Assembly (NCBI RefSeq): GCF_030053425.1
Contig: NZ_JASGBI010000001.1
Location: 2,426,001-2,490,000, forward strand
Source: Lysobacter stagni
GTDB lineage: Bacteria; Pseudomonadota; Gammaproteobacteria; Xanthomonadales; Xanthomonadaceae
Length of the DNA stretch: 64,000 nucleotides
Reading direction: 5' to 3'
The notes under the pieces are model-generated. The model searched no databases. It worked only from the letters and a program-made list of their open reading frames with translations, and was not told the DNA's origin. The translations under genes and the position numbers were made by a program. Shown in pieces: positions 46,202 to 56,377 of the stretch; the first letter of the stretch is position 1, and every line of letters starts with the position of its first letter.

Positions 46202-47359
46202 TCAGTGCCGCTGCTCGAACAACTCGCGTCCGATCAGCATGCGGCGGATTTCGTTGGTGCCGGCACCGATGGCGTAGAGCTTGGCATCGCGCAGGATTCG
46301 TCCCGTCGCGAACTCGTTGATGTAACCGTTGCCGCCCAGCGCCTGGATGCCTTCCAGCGCCACCTGCACGGCGGCTTCCGAGGCGTGCAGCAGGCACGCG
46401 GCCGCATCGACGCGGCTGCTGTGGCCGCCATCGAAATCGCGCGCCACCTGGTAGGCGAACGCGCGGCTGGACTGCAGCGCGGTGTACATGTCGGCGATCT
46501 TGCCCTGCATCAGTCCGAACGTGCCGATGGCCGCGTTGAACTGCTTGCGTTCGCGCACGTAGGGCAGGGCGAGGTCCAGCGCCGCCTGCATCAGGCCGAT
46601 GGGGCCACCGGTGAGTACCAGGCGTTCGGTGTTGAGGCCGCGCATGAGCACACGCACGCCCTTGTTCACTTCGCCCAGCACGTTCTCCGCCGGAATCTCG
46701 CAGTCCTCGAACACCAGTTCGCAGGTGTTGGAGCCGCGCATGCCCAGCTTGTCCAGCTTCTGCGCGGTGGAGAAACCCTTCATTCCCTTCTCGACGAGGA
46801 AGGCGGTCATGCACTGGCTGCCCGCATCCTTGCCGGCGGTGCGCATGTAGACGATCAATACGTCGGCCTCGGGGCCGTTGGTGATCCACATCTTGTTGCC
46901 GTTGGCCACCCACACGCCGTCGCGCAGTTCCGCGCGGCAGCTCATCGAGCCGACCACGTCCGAGCCCGCACCCGGTTCGCTCATCGCCAGCGCGCCTTTC
47001 CACTCGCCGCTGCACAGCTTCGGCAGGTACTTCTGCCGCTGCGCTTCGTTGCCGTTGGCGTACAGATTGCTCACGCACAGGTTGGAGTGCGCGCCGTAAC
47101 TCAGGCCGACCGAACCGGACGCGCGCGAGATCTCCTCCATCGCCACCAGATGCGCGAGGTAACCCATGTCGCTGCCGCCGCACTCGCCCGGCACCGTCAT
47201 GCCCAGCAGGCCCATCTCGCCGAGCTTCGGCCACAGGTCCTGCGGGAACCAGTTCTCTTCGTCGATCTGCGCCGCACGCGGTGCGATCTCGGCCTCGGCG
47301 AAACGTCGTACGGCGTCGCGCAGGGCGTCGATGTCTTCACCGAGGGGGAAAGGGCGCAT
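46202..47359 (-). CDS. liuA: Isovaleryl-CoA dehydrogenase
   Basis: 385-residue acyl-CoA dehydrogenase. [39 protein letters not shown] and the IVD-specific catalytic Glu in [15 protein letters not shown] (equivalent to human IVD Glu254, not the C-terminal Glu of other family members) identify it as the leucine-pathway enzyme. C-terminus [11 protein letters not shown]. It converges on the autotransporter gene with a 21-bp gap. Confidence 0.94.
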   Translation of the reverse strand: MRPFPLGEDIDALRDAVRRFAEAEIAPRAAQIDEENWFPQDLWPKLGEMGLLGMTVPGECGGSDMGYLAHLVAMEEISRASGSVGLSYGAHSNLCVSNLYANGNEAQRQKYLPKLCSGEWKGALAMSEPGAGSDVVGSMSCRAELRDGVWVANGNKMWITNGPEADVLIVYMRTAGKDAGSQCMTAFLVEKGMKGFSTAQKLDKLGMRGSNTCELVFEDCEIPAENVLGEVNKGVRVLMRGLNTERLVLTGGPIGLMQAALDLALPYVRERKQFNAAIGTFGLMQGKIADMYTALQSSRAFAYQVARDFDGGHSSRVDAAACLLHASEAAVQVALEGIQALGGNGYINEFATGRILRDAKLYAIGAGTNEIRRMLIGRELFEQRH

Positions 47360-47511
47360 GGGAATCCTGTCAGTCCGGAGGGCGGGGCGTGGTCTTCGAC
47401 GACGCGCGATGACTCGATTCTAAAGGTGTCGCATGAAACCTTCGTCGTGCGGTGCAATAAAGACGCGGCCGTACTGGGCGCACCTTTCCCCCGCGAGAGG
47501 TCTTGCGTCAA

Positions 47512-47542
47512 AGAAAACGCCCGGGCAAGCCGGGCGTTTTCT
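47512..47542 (-). terminator. Terminator of the leucine dehydrogenase gene
   Basis: Thirteen-bp stem AGAAAACGCCCGG/CCGGGCGTTTTCT with a 5-nt loop; the A-T base and the minus-strand TTTTCTTTG tail make it a standard terminator, 32 nt after the stop. Confidence 0.9.
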
Positions 47543-47573
47543 CAGTGCTTCGGGTTGATGCCGTCAGGACGGA

Positions 47574-48677
47574 TCAATGCCCGCCGCGGATACGACCCTG
47601 GAAGCGCGGAGCCGAGCGGCCCAGCGGCAGCTTCAGCTTGCCGATGGCGGTGATGCGCTCCTCGGCCAGGCGGTCGGCCGCGCGGTAGGTCGGGATGCCG
47701 TCACGCTCGGCGATCTCGAAGATGCGCGCCAGGTTGTGGTAGATCGTGCGCATCATGCGCATGGCACGCTCGCGGTTGTAGCCGTCCAGTTCCAGCGCCA
47801 CGTTCATCACGCCGCCCGCGTTCACCGCGTAGTCCGGTGCGTACAGGATGCCGCGCTTGGCCACTTCATCGCCGATGGCGTTGTTGGCCAGCTGGTTGTT
47901 GGCCGCGCCGCAGATGACCTTGGCCTTCAGGCGGGGCAGGGTGTTCTCGTTGACGGTGCCGCCCAGCGCGCACGGCGAGTACACGTCGGCCGGCACGTCG
48001 TAGATCTCGTCCAGGCCCACGGCTTCGGCGCCGTACTCGGACACGGCTTTGTCGACCAGACCCTTGTTGATGTCGGTGACGAACATCTTCGCGCCGCGCT
48101 CCTTGAGCAGCTTCACGAACTCCATGCCCACGTGGCCCAGGCCCTGCACGGCGTAGGAATACTTGCCGACTTCCTCGTCGCCGAAGCGCTTGTTGAGCGT
48201 GGCCATCAGGCCCTGCAGCGTGCCGTAGGCGGTGAACGGCGACGGGTCGCCCGAGCCGCCGTGGACCTGGTGCACGCCGGTGACGTACTCGGTCTCGCGG
48301 TACACGTATTCCATGTCGTTGACGTCGATACCGACGTCCTCGGCGGTGATGTAGCGGCCGCCCAGCGCTTCGACGAACTGGCCAAATGCGCGGAACAGCG
48401 CTTCGGACTTGTCGACCGCCGGATCACCGATGATGACCGCCTTGCCGCCGCCGATGTTCAGGCCGGCGACCGCGTTCTTGTAGGTCATGCCGCGGCTCAG
48501 GCGGAGCACGTCGTTCAGCGCGTCCTGCTCGGTCTTGTACGGCCACATGCGCGTACCACCGAGGGCCGGACCGAGCACGGTGTTGTGGATCGCGATGATG
48601 GCCTTCAGGCCCGCGTCCTTGTTGTGGCAAAACACGACCTGCTCGTGGCCGAAGGTGTCCAGGGTTTCGAAAATCAT
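47574..48677 (-). CDS. Leucine dehydrogenase
   Basis: 367-residue NAD-dependent branched-chain amino acid dehydrogenase. Visible are LGPALGGTRMWPY, the catalytic-site lysines in MTYKNAVAGLNIGGGKAVIIGDP, TAEDVGIDVNDMEYV, and Rossmann motif AVQGLGHVGMEFVKLL. It deaminates leucine, isoleucine and valine to keto acids and so starts the pathway continued by the liu genes in this window. A single-gene unit with its own terminator. Confidence 0.95.
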   Translation of the reverse strand: MIFETLDTFGHEQVVFCHNKDAGLKAIIAIHNTVLGPALGGTRMWPYKTEQDALNDVLRLSRGMTYKNAVAGLNIGGGKAVIIGDPAVDKSEALFRAFGQFVEALGGRYITAEDVGIDVNDMEYVYRETEYVTGVHQVHGGSGDPSPFTAYGTLQGLMATLNKRFGDEEVGKYSYAVQGLGHVGMEFVKLLKERGAKMFVTDINKGLVDKAVSEYGAEAVGLDEIYDVPADVYSPCALGGTVNENTLPRLKAKVICGAANNQLANNAIGDEVAKRGILYAPDYAVNAGGVMNVALELDGYNRERAMRMMRTIYHNLARIFEIAERDGIPTYRAADRLAEERITAIGKLKLPLGRSAPRFQGRIRGGH

Positions 48678-48866
48678 CGGGTGCTCCGCTGTTGGCGCGA
48701 GTGGTTGCGCGTCGCGCTTTACGCCAACTGTGATGGGTAAGTCGTTGAATCGAAATGGATTCGCCTCTGCGACAAAGGCTTGGGGCCCGCCGCAGGCGCG
48801 GTAGTCTAAATCAATCAGGGGATACGGATGCGTACGCGTTCAGCCCGTCGCCGGCGTGACGCCCGT

Positions 48867-50132
48867 TCAGAAATTCCGGTAGGGCGCCTGGCGCAGCCAG
48901 AGGGTGGCCAGCCACTTCACTCCGCGCTGCACCGGCAGGCCGGCATGCAGCGAATCCACGTCCGGTGCGCCATCGGCGTGCAGGTTGTCGAAGATCACCG
49001 CGCGCCCGGGCCGGGGCGCCACGCGCAGGCCGGCCACCGGGAATTCCGTCTCGCCGCCGGCCTGCACCTCGTTGAGGTACACGCAGATGGTGCGCAGGCG
49101 GTTGCCGGCGTCCGGACGGTCGCGCTCAAGCGAGCCCGGCGGGCGGTAGTCGCGGTGCGGGCGGTATTCCTGTCCGGGCTCGTAACGCAGCACGGTGAGG
49201 TGCTCGGCATGCGAGAGCGGCACGCCGGCGGCCGACGCCATGCGCAACTGCACCGCGCGCAAGGCGACGTCTTCCAGGATCGGGTCCAGCGACGCATCGC
49301 TGCTGGTACGCAGGTCCATCGCCAACGGCAGGCCGTCATTCGGGTCGATCGTGCGCGAACTCTGCAGACGCGATTCCGATGCCGCGATCAGCAACCGGCA
49401 TTCGTCCGCGCTGAGCAGCCCGTCCACGGTCAGCACGTGCGGACGCGCCGACTGCAACGTCAGGTCCACCGGTTGCAACACGTCTTCCATCTGCAGCTGG
49501 CCGGGCTGGGCGTTTATCGGCACGAACTCCGGCACGGCCACCGACGGCAACGGCCCGACCCCGTGCTGCGCCAGCTGGCGACGCAACTGCGCCGCGGCGT
49601 CGGGACGAGGGCGGCAGCCTTCGCCGCGCTGCAAGCGTTCGGCGAGCAACCGCGCCGCGACCGCGTCGCCCAGGCCCGCCGCACGTTCCAGCCATTGCAT
49701 GCAGCGCGCCTGGTCGTCGCGATCGGCCTTGCGCCCGAAATGCATCGCCACCGCGCGCAGTGCCGGCGGGTATTCCGCGCGCACGGCCAGCATCAGGCGT
49801 TCGTTGATGCGCCCGTCGCGCGGCAGCGCCTGTCCACCCAGCGCGATCAACGCCAGGAAATAGCCGGCGATGGGGCTGCCGGCCAGTTCCGCGCGCAGCA
49901 GCCATGCCACCGCCTGCGACGCATCGGCATCGCAGCCCACGCCGTACATCAGCATGCGCGCGTGTTCGATCTGCGCATTCGCCAACCCGGCCTCGGCGGC
50001 CCGGCGGTGCAGGACGAAGGCCTCGGCCATCTGATGCCGCAGCACCAGCGCCGACGCCAGCCGGTACAGCGCCGGCGGCGAACCGTCGCGGGCCTGGTGG
50101 CGCAGGTCGAACAGGGCGGGGTCGTCGATCAT
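48867..50132 (-). CDS. Sel1-repeat / 2-oxoglutarate-Fe(II) oxygenase fusion (prolyl-4-hydroxylase type)
   Basis: 421 residues. The N-terminal 180 are Sel1/TPR-like helices (YRLASALVLRHQMAEAFVLHRRAAEAGLANAQIEHARMLMYG and similar pairs). The C-terminal part is a P4H-like oxygenase: RYEPGQEYRPHRDY (HxD iron ligands), DNLHADGAPDVDSLHAGLPVQRGVKWLATLWLR (third His and the 2-oxoglutarate-binding basic residue). Such enzymes hydroxylate proteins; the helical part may recruit them. Target unknown. ATG at 50132; divergent from icmF. Confidence 0.88.
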   Translation of the reverse strand: MIDDPALFDLRHQARDGSPPALYRLASALVLRHQMAEAFVLHRRAAEAGLANAQIEHARMLMYGVGCDADASQAVAWLLRAELAGSPIAGYFLALIALGGQALPRDGRINERLMLAVRAEYPPALRAVAMHFGRKADRDDQARCMQWLERAAGLGDAVAARLLAERLQRGEGCRPRPDAAAQLRRQLAQHGVGPLPSVAVPEFVPINAQPGQLQMEDVLQPVDLTLQSARPHVLTVDGLLSADECRLLIAASESRLQSSRTIDPNDGLPLAMDLRTSSDASLDPILEDVALRAVQLRMASAAGVPLSHAEHLTVLRYEPGQEYRPHRDYRPPGSLERDRPDAGNRLRTICVYLNEVQAGGETEFPVAGLRVAPRPGRAVIFDNLHADGAPDVDSLHAGLPVQRGVKWLATLWLRQAPYRNF

Positions 50133-50260
50133 GGGCGGTGGTGCGGACGGGCTAGGAGTGTAGTCACAAAAGGCACGGACTTTGCCGGCCATGGCGGCCG
50201 CCCACCGGCCGGGCCCACGCCTTCCCGCGCCGCACAACGAGCCCGTAATTCCCCTCGGGC

Positions 50261-50273
50261 TACAATACGGATT
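50261..50273 (+). promoter_or_regulatory. Predicted -10 element of icmF
   Basis: TACAAT at 50261-50266, 33 nt before the ATG, within an AT-richer dip of an otherwise GC-rich gap. No good -35 is visible, so an activator may be needed. Confidence 0.4.
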
Positions 50274-50298
50274 CGTTCGTTTCCGAATTGAGCAGTCC

Positions 50299-53200
50299 AT
50301 GAGCACCCCCGCCACCAACCTGCCCGAAGCCGCCACCGAGACCAGCCCGCTGCGGTTCGTCACCGCCGCCAGCCTGTTCGACGGGCACGACGCCGCCATC
50401 AACATCATGCGGCGCCTGATCCAGGGGCAGGGTGCGGAAGTCGTCCATCTGGGCCACAACCGTTCCGTGGAGGACGTCGTCCGCGCCGCGTTGCAGGAAG
50501 ACGCCGACGGCATCGCGCTGTCGTCCTACCAGGGCGGCCACGTCGAGTACTTCAAGTACATGGTCGACATGCTCAAGGAACGCGGCGCCGGCCACATCCG
50601 CGTCTTCGGCGGCGGCGGCGGCACCATCACGCCAGAAGAGATCCGCGAACTGCAGGCCTACGGCGTCGAACGCATCTACCACCCCAACGACGGCATGCAC
50701 ATGGGCCTGGTGGCGATGATCGAGGACGTCGTGCGCCGTGCCGGCGATGCCCGCAAGTCCGCGCAGCACCCGGACCAGTCCGCCAGCATCGACGATGAAA
50801 TCAGCATCGGCCGCACCCTCAGCGCCATCGAGGAAGGTGTGTTCGACGACGCCCAGCTCGCGCACCTGCGCAAGCAGTGGCAGCTGGCCGGCGGCAAGAC
50901 GCCGGTCATCGGCATCACCGGCACCGGCGGCGCCGGCAAGTCCTCGGTGACGGACGAACTGCTCAACCGTTTCCTCGCCAGTTTCCCGGAGATGCGCGTT
51001 GCCGTGATCTCCGTCGACCCCACGCGCCGCCGCACCGGTGGCGCGCTGCTGGGCGACCGCATCCGCATGAATTCGCTGCGCAGCAAGCGCGTGTACATGC
51101 GTTCGATGGCCACGCGCCGCCAGCACATGGCCACCAACACCGTGCTGAAGGACTGCATCGGTTTCCTCAAGGGGCTGGGCTACGACCTGGTCATCGTCGA
51201 GACCGCCGGCATCGGCCAGTCGGATTCGGAGATCGTCGACCTGGTCGACTTCCCCATGTACGTGATGACCAGCGACTTCGGCGCGCCGAGCCAGCTGGAA
51301 AAGATCGACATGCTCGACTACGCGGAACTTGTGGTGCTCAACAAGTTCGACAAGCGCGGCGCCGAAGACGCCCTGCGCGACGTGCGCAAGCAGTGGAAGC
51401 GCAACCGCGTCGCCTTCCAGACCAAGGACGAGGACGTCCCGGTCTACCCGACCATCGCCAGCCAGTTCAACGACCCCGGCATCAGCTGGATGTTCGCCAA
51501 CCTGTGCCGCCTGCTGCGCGACAAGCTGCAGCTGCCGACGGAAAAGTGGACGCCGGACATCGACACCGCGCTGAAGGAGCCGCGCGCCACCGTGCTGATC
51601 CCCGGCGCGCGCGTGCGGTACCTGGCCGAGATCGCCGAACAGGGCCGCGGCATCAACGCCAAGATCGAAACGCAGTCCGAGACCGCCGACCGCGCGCAGA
51701 GCTACTGGCAGTCGCTGCACGACCTGGGCGACGCGGCGCTGCCGAAGGCGCTGGACCTGTACGCCGCCGATGCACTGCTTTCCACCTCTCCCCTTGCGGG
51801 AGAGGTCGACGCGCGCAGCGCGTCGGGAGAGGGGAGCGCGCAAAGCGCGCCCGACCGCACCCTCCTCACCCTCCGCCAACGCTACAACGACGCCGTCCAG
51901 TCCCTGACTTCAGAAGCCCTGAAGCTCCTGCGCGACTGGCCCGCGCGCCTGAAGTCCATCACGGACGAAGTCAACGAATACCAGGTCCGCGACAAGACCA
52001 TCCGCGTCGAGAACTACCGCGAGTCGCTGAGCCACCAGAAGATCCCGAAGATCGCCGCGCCCACCTACAAGAGCTGGGGCGAGCTGCTGACCTTCTTGCA
52101 GAAGGAAAACCTGCCGGGCTACTACCCGTACACCGGCGGCGTGTACCCGTACCGCCGCACCGGCGAAGACCCCATCCGCATGTTCGCCGGCGAAGGCACG
52201 CCGGAGCGCACCAACCGCCGCTTCCATTACCTGTCCGTCGGCCAGCCGGCCGCGCGCCTGTCCACCGCGTTCGACAGCGTCACGCTGTACGGCGAAGACC
52301 CCGCCGTGCGCCCGGACATCTTCGGCAAGATCGGCAACTCCGGCGTCAACATCGCCACGCTGGACGACATGAAGAAGCTGTACTCCGGCTTCGACCTGTG
52401 CGCGCCCAGCACGTCCGTTTCGATGACCATCAACGGCCCGGCGCCGATCATCCTGGCGATGTTCATGAACACCGCCGTCGACCAGCAGGTGGAGAAGTAC
52501 CTGCGCGCCGATCAGCACCGCTGGGACGAAGCGCACGACAAGATCGAAAAGATGTTCGAAGGCCGCAATCGCCCGCAGTACAGCGGCATGCTGCCCGAGA
52601 CCAACGACGGCCTCGGCCTGGGCCTGCTGGGCGTCACCGGCGACCAGGTCGTCGACGAAGAGACCTACGCGAAGATCAAGGCACACACCCTCGCCACCGT
52701 GCGCGGCACCGTGCAGGCCGACATCCTGAAGGAAGACCAGGCGCAGAACACCTGCATCTTCAGCACCGAGTTCGCCCTGCGCATGATGGGCGACATCCAG
52801 CAGTACTTCGTGGACAAGAACGTCCGCAACTTCTACTCGGTGTCCATCAGCGGTTACCACATCGCCGAAGCCGGCGCGAACCCGATCAGCCAGCTGGCTT
52901 TCACGCTCAGCAACGGCTTCACCATCGTCGAGTACTACCTCGCGCGCGGCATGAAGATCGACGACTTCGCGCCCAACCTGTCGTTCTTCTTCAGCAACGG
53001 CATGGACCCGGAGTACACCGTCATCGGCCGCGTCGCCCGCCGCATCTGGGCCCGCGCCATGCGCGAGCGCTACGGCGCCTCCGCGCGCAGCCAGATGATG
53101 AAGTACCACATCCAGACCAGCGGCCGATCCCTGCATGCGCAGGAGATCCAGTTCAACGACATCCGCACCACGCTGCAGGCCCTGTACGCGCTGTTCGACA

Positions 53201-53805
53201 ACTGCAACAGCCTGCACACCAATGCATATGACGAAGCCATCACCACGCCCACGGAAGAAAGCGTGCGCCGCGCCGTGGCCATCCAGATGATCATCAACAA
53301 GGAGCTGGGGCTGAACTTCAACGAGAACCCCTGGCAGGGCAGCTTCATCGTCGACAAGCTCACCGACATCGTCGAAGAAGCCGTCTACAAGGAGTTCGAA
53401 GCCATCAGCGAGCGCGGCGGTGTGCTGGGCGCCATGGACACCATGTACCAGCGCGGCAAGATCCAGGAAGAAAGCCTGTACTACGAGCACAAGAAGCACG
53501 ACGGCAGCCTGCCGCTGATCGGCGTGAACACCTTCCTGCCCAAGGACCACGGCGGCGACATCGTCACCGAGATCGAACTGATCCGCTCCACCGAAAGCGA
53601 GAAGGGCCAGCAGATCGACAACGTCGCCGGCTACCAGGGCAACCGCAACGGCTTCGCCGCCGATGGGTTGAAGTCCCTACAGGCCACCGCCCGCGAACGC
53701 CGCAACGTGTTCTCCAGTTTGATGGAGGCGGTGAAGACGCACAGCCTTGGGCAGATCAGCCATGCGTTGTACGACGTGGGTGGGGAGTACCGCCGCAACA
53801 TGTAA
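50299..53805 (+). CDS. icmF: Fused isobutyryl-CoA mutase (IcmF)
   Basis: 1168-residue coenzyme-B12 mutase with its G-protein chaperone in the middle. Residues about 18-150 bind cobalamin ([15 protein letters not shown] and the loop before it), residues 205-216 are the P-loop [12 protein letters not shown] of the MeaB-like GTPase, and about 560-1168 form the mutase barrel ([40 protein letters not shown]). IcmF interconverts isobutyryl- and butyryl-CoA and can act on pivalyl- or isovaleryl-type substrates. Here the substrate-pocket segment reads GGVYPYRR where IcmF has AGVFPFKR. The GTPase-mutase linker (about 495-515) is lengthened by an in-frame dispersed repeat. I used ATG 50299. Confidence 0.93.
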   Translation: MSTPATNLPEAATETSPLRFVTAASLFDGHDAAINIMRRLIQGQGAEVVHLGHNRSVEDVVRAALQEDADGIALSSYQGGHVEYFKYMVDMLKERGAGHIRVFGGGGGTITPEEIRELQAYGVERIYHPNDGMHMGLVAMIEDVVRRAGDARKSAQHPDQSASIDDEISIGRTLSAIEEGVFDDAQLAHLRKQWQLAGGKTPVIGITGTGGAGKSSVTDELLNRFLASFPEMRVAVISVDPTRRRTGGALLGDRIRMNSLRSKRVYMRSMATRRQHMATNTVLKDCIGFLKGLGYDLVIVETAGIGQSDSEIVDLVDFPMYVMTSDFGAPSQLEKIDMLDYAELVVLNKFDKRGAEDALRDVRKQWKRNRVAFQTKDEDVPVYPTIASQFNDPGISWMFANLCRLLRDKLQLPTEKWTPDIDTALKEPRATVLIPGARVRYLAEIAEQGRGINAKIETQSETADRAQSYWQSLHDLGDAALPKALDLYAADALLSTSPLAGEVDARSASGEGSAQSAPDRTLLTLRQRYNDAVQSLTSEALKLLRDWPARLKSITDEVNEYQVRDKTIRVENYRESLSHQKIPKIAAPTYKSWGELLTFLQKENLPGYYPYTGGVYPYRRTGEDPIRMFAGEGTPERTNRRFHYLSVGQPAARLSTAFDSVTLYGEDPAVRPDIFGKIGNSGVNIATLDDMKKLYSGFDLCAPSTSVSMTINGPAPIILAMFMNTAVDQQVEKYLRADQHRWDEAHDKIEKMFEGRNRPQYSGMLPETNDGLGLGLLGVTGDQVVDEETYAKIKAHTLATVRGTVQADILKEDQAQNTCIFSTEFALRMMGDIQQYFVDKNVRNFYSVSISGYHIAEAGANPISQLAFTLSNGFTIVEYYLARGMKIDDFAPNLSFFFSNGMDPEYTVIGRVARRIWARAMRERYGASARSQMMKYHIQTSGRSLHAQEIQFNDIRTTLQALYALFDNCNSLHTNAYDEAITTPTEESVRRAVAIQMIINKELGLNFNENPWQGSFIVDKLTDIVEEAVYKEFEAISERGGVLGAMDTMYQRGKIQEESLYYEHKKHDGSLPLIGVNTFLPKDHGGDIVTEIELIRSTESEKGQQIDNVAGYQGNRNGFAADGLKSLQATARERRNVFSSLMEAVKTHSLGQISHALYDVGGEYRRNM
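51785..51834. repeat. Type A dispersed repeat inserted in frame within icmF
   Basis: CCTCTCCCC/GGGAGAGG hairpin followed by GACGCGC/GCGCGTC and GGGAGAGGGG, nearly identical to the intergenic copy at 20412-20460 read on the other strand. It is translated as [17 protein letters not shown] within the linker between the GTPase and mutase domains. A trailing GCGCGC-AAA-GCGCGC palindrome follows to about 51850. Confidence 0.9.
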
Positions 53806-53828
53806 TTCGTCCTGTCCACCGGACATCG

Positions 53829-53859
53829 GAAGGCCCGCTTCGGCGGGCCTTCATTTTTT
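53829..53859 (+). terminator. Terminator of icmF
   Basis: Ten-bp stem GAAGGCCCGC/GCGGGCCTTC with a TTCG tetraloop, followed by ATTTTTT; 24 nt after the stop. Confidence 0.95.
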
Positions 53860-53906
53860 GCGCGCGCTGTCGCTAAACTCGGCCGGGGACAACACGGGGA
53901 TGGGGT

Positions 53907-55703
53907 ATGGACACTCGCGCGGCACTGCGGGCGCTGTGTGCGTCTGCTGCACTTTTCATCGGACTGGCGCAGGCGGCAGGGTCGCCGCCCGACTTTGCCG
54001 CTGCGGAAGCCGGACGCGCCATTGCCAAGGTCGAAGAGGCCACCCAACACGCCTATGACGAAGCACTCGCCGCGCTGGATGCCGCCACGAAGCAGGCACC
54101 CGGCGACATCGGGCTCGCCGTCTCGCGATGCCGCTTCCTTCAGTTCTATGGCGACCCGGAAGGTGTCCGCTGGATTTCCGGCGCGGAGGACGCCCTTGCG
54201 TCCTGCACCCAACAACTGCGCGAGCGCTGGCCGAATGCGCCGCAGGTGGCGTTGTTCGAGATGGAAACGCTCTTCGGCGAGGAGGCCGCCACGCGCGGCG
54301 AAGCCCTCCTGAAGGTCGCCGACCAGTGGCCGGCGCCGCCCCGGCGCGAGCTGCTGAGCCAGACATCGATGGGCCACGAGTTCAACGACAACCCGGAACG
54401 TGCCGGCGAACTGGCCCTCATGGCGGTCCGCATGGGCGATGTTTCCCGTACCGGCGCCGCGGCACAGTATCTGGTGAACCAGAAGAAGTTGGACGAGGCC
54501 GCCGACCTCCTGGCGAAGGCCGCGCCGTCGGAAAACCCGATGGACGTGGCCGGTCGCGTCAAGGCCGCCCTCGCATTGCCCGACCCGAAGGCCGGCTTGG
54601 CGGAACTGCGTCGCAAGCCGGAGTTGATGGAGTACGTCGACCACGAAGTGGCCGCGCGCGCCTACCTGCGAGCCGGCGATTTCGCCTCTGCGCAGCGCGT
54701 GCTCAAGAACGTCTGCATCAAGTGCGAAGCGACCCGGTCGCTCAAGTTCGAAGCCGCCATGGGCGCCCGCGACTACGCCGGCGCAGCCAAGCTGGTGGAC
54801 CTGACCGATCGCCCGAACTTCGCCGGCCACCTCTCGCGCTTCGCCACGCTGGCGATGGCCGCGCCCCTCACGCTGGTCAGCCCGACCATGCTGCCGGGCC
54901 TGGCGATCTGTCTCGCGTGGCTGCTGCTGTTGCTGCTGGCGCCCGGCGTGGTGCTGGTGCCCGCGCACTACCGAGGACTGGCGCGGCGCCTCAAGGGCAA
55001 GGTCAGTGAACCGATGTTCCCGGCCATTGGACTGAAGCGCGCGTGGTACGGCGCGGCCGTCGCGCTGATCGTCCCGATGGTGGTGCTGATGCTGGTGCGG
55101 CCGGAGGCGATGGCCGACCTGTTCAGTGGCAACGCCGCGGCATCGGCGCAGATGTTCCGCGCCTTCCTCATCGCCGAAATCACGGCGTTGGTGTTCGTCG
55201 TGCCGGCGCTGGTCGGCATGACGCGGCGCCAGTTCCTCGGCGACCGCACCGCGCTGCGCACCTGGTGGATCGTGCTGCTGATGTGGGGCGCGCTGATCGC
55301 CCTGGGCTGGGTGCTGGCCGTCGTGCAGACATGGATGGGTGTGAACCTCGAAACCGCGCAGACGCGCATGGTTGCCGCGATGGTCGAAGGCGGCGAAGAA
55401 CTCGGCGGCCCGATGCTGACGCTGCTGATCCTGGCGCTGATCGGCCCCGTGTTTGAAGAGGTCGTCTTCCGCGGCCTGATGCTGGGCGGCCTGTCGCGCC
55501 ACATCAGCTTCGGCTGGGCCAACGCGCTGCAGGCGCTCGGCTTCGCTGCCATGCACGACGACCCGCCGCGCTTCCTTTACTACTTCGCGATGGGCCTTTT
55601 CGGCGGCTGGCTGGTGAAGCGGACCGGGTCACTGGCGCCGACGATTGCGCTGCATGTGCTGAACAATGCGGTGGCGGTGGGGGTTTTGTTGGGGGTGGGG
55701 TGA
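53907..55703 (+). CDS. CPBP-family intramembrane protease with a TPR-like extracytoplasmic domain
   Basis: 598 residues. A signal peptide and an alpha-helical, repeat-like domain (about 25-310, e.g. AYLRAGDFASAQRVLKNVCIKCEA) precede about eight membrane segments. The glutamate-type CPBP motifs are complete: EEVVFRG (Glu517, Glu518, Arg522), FAAMH and HVLNN. CPBP proteases cut within membranes (like Rce1) or resist bacteriocins; the substrate is unknown. A CxxC (NVCIKCEA) lies in the repeat domain. Confidence 0.88.
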   Translation: MDTRAALRALCASAALFIGLAQAAGSPPDFAAAEAGRAIAKVEEATQHAYDEALAALDAATKQAPGDIGLAVSRCRFLQFYGDPEGVRWISGAEDALASCTQQLRERWPNAPQVALFEMETLFGEEAATRGEALLKVADQWPAPPRRELLSQTSMGHEFNDNPERAGELALMAVRMGDVSRTGAAAQYLVNQKKLDEAADLLAKAAPSENPMDVAGRVKAALALPDPKAGLAELRRKPELMEYVDHEVAARAYLRAGDFASAQRVLKNVCIKCEATRSLKFEAAMGARDYAGAAKLVDLTDRPNFAGHLSRFATLAMAAPLTLVSPTMLPGLAICLAWLLLLLLAPGVVLVPAHYRGLARRLKGKVSEPMFPAIGLKRAWYGAAVALIVPMVVLMLVRPEAMADLFSGNAAASAQMFRAFLIAEITALVFVVPALVGMTRRQFLGDRTALRTWWIVLLMWGALIALGWVLAVVQTWMGVNLETAQTRMVAAMVEGGEELGGPMLTLLILALIGPVFEEVVFRGLMLGGLSRHISFGWANALQALGFAAMHDDPPRFLYYFAMGLFGGWLVKRTGSLAPTIALHVLNNAVAVGVLLGVG

Positions 55704-55852
55704 GGGGGCGTGAACGGAACAGTAACTATTGAAGGATGTCGGGTTGAGTTCTCGCGCATTCGCGTGATGGCAGCGTCGTCTGGCTGACTGGCTGGGAGCA
55801 GTGAAACAGGCGAGGTCTGATGGGATGTGTACCACACGGGAATTGACATCAG

Positions 55853-55886
55853 CCAGCGTAGCCCGAGTAAGCGGAGCGCACCCGGG
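55853..55886. repeat. Direct repeat left of the small zinc-ribbon gene
   Basis: CCAGCGTAGCCCGAGTAAGC then GGAGCGCACCCGGG; matches 56193-56226 at about 28 of 34 positions. This is a GTAGCCCGGGTAAGCG-type dispersed repeat. The rest of 55704-55976 holds no convincing gene. Confidence 0.7.
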
Positions 55887-55976
55887 TTTGATCAACGAAG
55901 CTCCATCCTTTGAGGCTGACTCGCAGGCAACTTCGGTTACCTGAGCTGGTTGGCGGATCCTCTGGAGCGTGGATAG

Positions 55977-56201
55977 ATGACTGCATCTAAAGGCACAACA
56001 GTTTCAGGGTATCGAAACAAGAACGGTCAAGTGGTTGTAAGGTCAACGGGGCTTCCTGGGACCGACCACCTTCAGAAGATCTACGTCCTACGTTGCGATG
56101 CGTGCAAGCTGGAGTACGGAGCCAACGGTAGCGATATCTTTCTCAGGCGCTGCCCAAACTGCGGAGGTGGGCGTCCAGGGCTCGACTACCACCCAGCGTA
56201 G
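55977..56201 (+). CDS. Small zinc-ribbon-like protein
   Basis: 74 residues: MTASKGTTVSGYRNKNGQVV, VVRSTGLPGTDHLQKIYVLRCDACKLEYGANGSDIFLRRCPNCGGG. Two CxxC pairs make a zinc ribbon. Proteins of this kind are common in variable regions, but no function is known to me. Base composition is clearly lower in GC than neighbours, a sign of transfer. Its last codons and stop (56199-56201) are supplied by the right-hand copy of a direct repeat. Confidence 0.7.
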   Translation: MTASKGTTVSGYRNKNGQVVVRSTGLPGTDHLQKIYVLRCDACKLEYGANGSDIFLRRCPNCGGGRPGLDYHPA

Positions 56202-56226
56202 CCCGGGTAAGGGAAGCGCACCGAGG
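56193..56226. repeat. Direct repeat right of the small zinc-ribbon gene
   Basis: Second copy of the repeat at 55853-55886 (CCAGCGTAGCCCGGGTAAGG...). It overlaps the 3' end of the zinc-ribbon gene. Confidence 0.7.
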
Positions 56227-56377
56227 ATCGGCATAACGAGCACGAGAAGTGTTCAGCGCACAGAACTGTTAGCGGCGCAGCTAGGATCGAGACGACCCCT
56301 CGATGCCCAGCGCTTTTCTGGTTCGGAGGACAAGCGAAGCGCTCCCGAAGTATTTAACGAACATTGCAAGGTTCTTA

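Noticed and set aside
50182..50298. Start of icmF further upstream
   Set aside because: It would cross the predicted promoter and add sequence without similarity to IcmF.
53631..55556. 640-codon minus-strand frame opposite the icmF end and the CPBP gene
   Set aside because: It crosses the icmF terminator and the CPBP gene with Arg/Gln/His-rich, domain-free sequence.
56230..56300. Possible integron attC site around the AACGAGC ... GTTAGCGGC sequence
   Set aside because: The core sites do not match RYYYAAC/GTTRRRY, and no paired R sites, hairpin or integrase gene are present.
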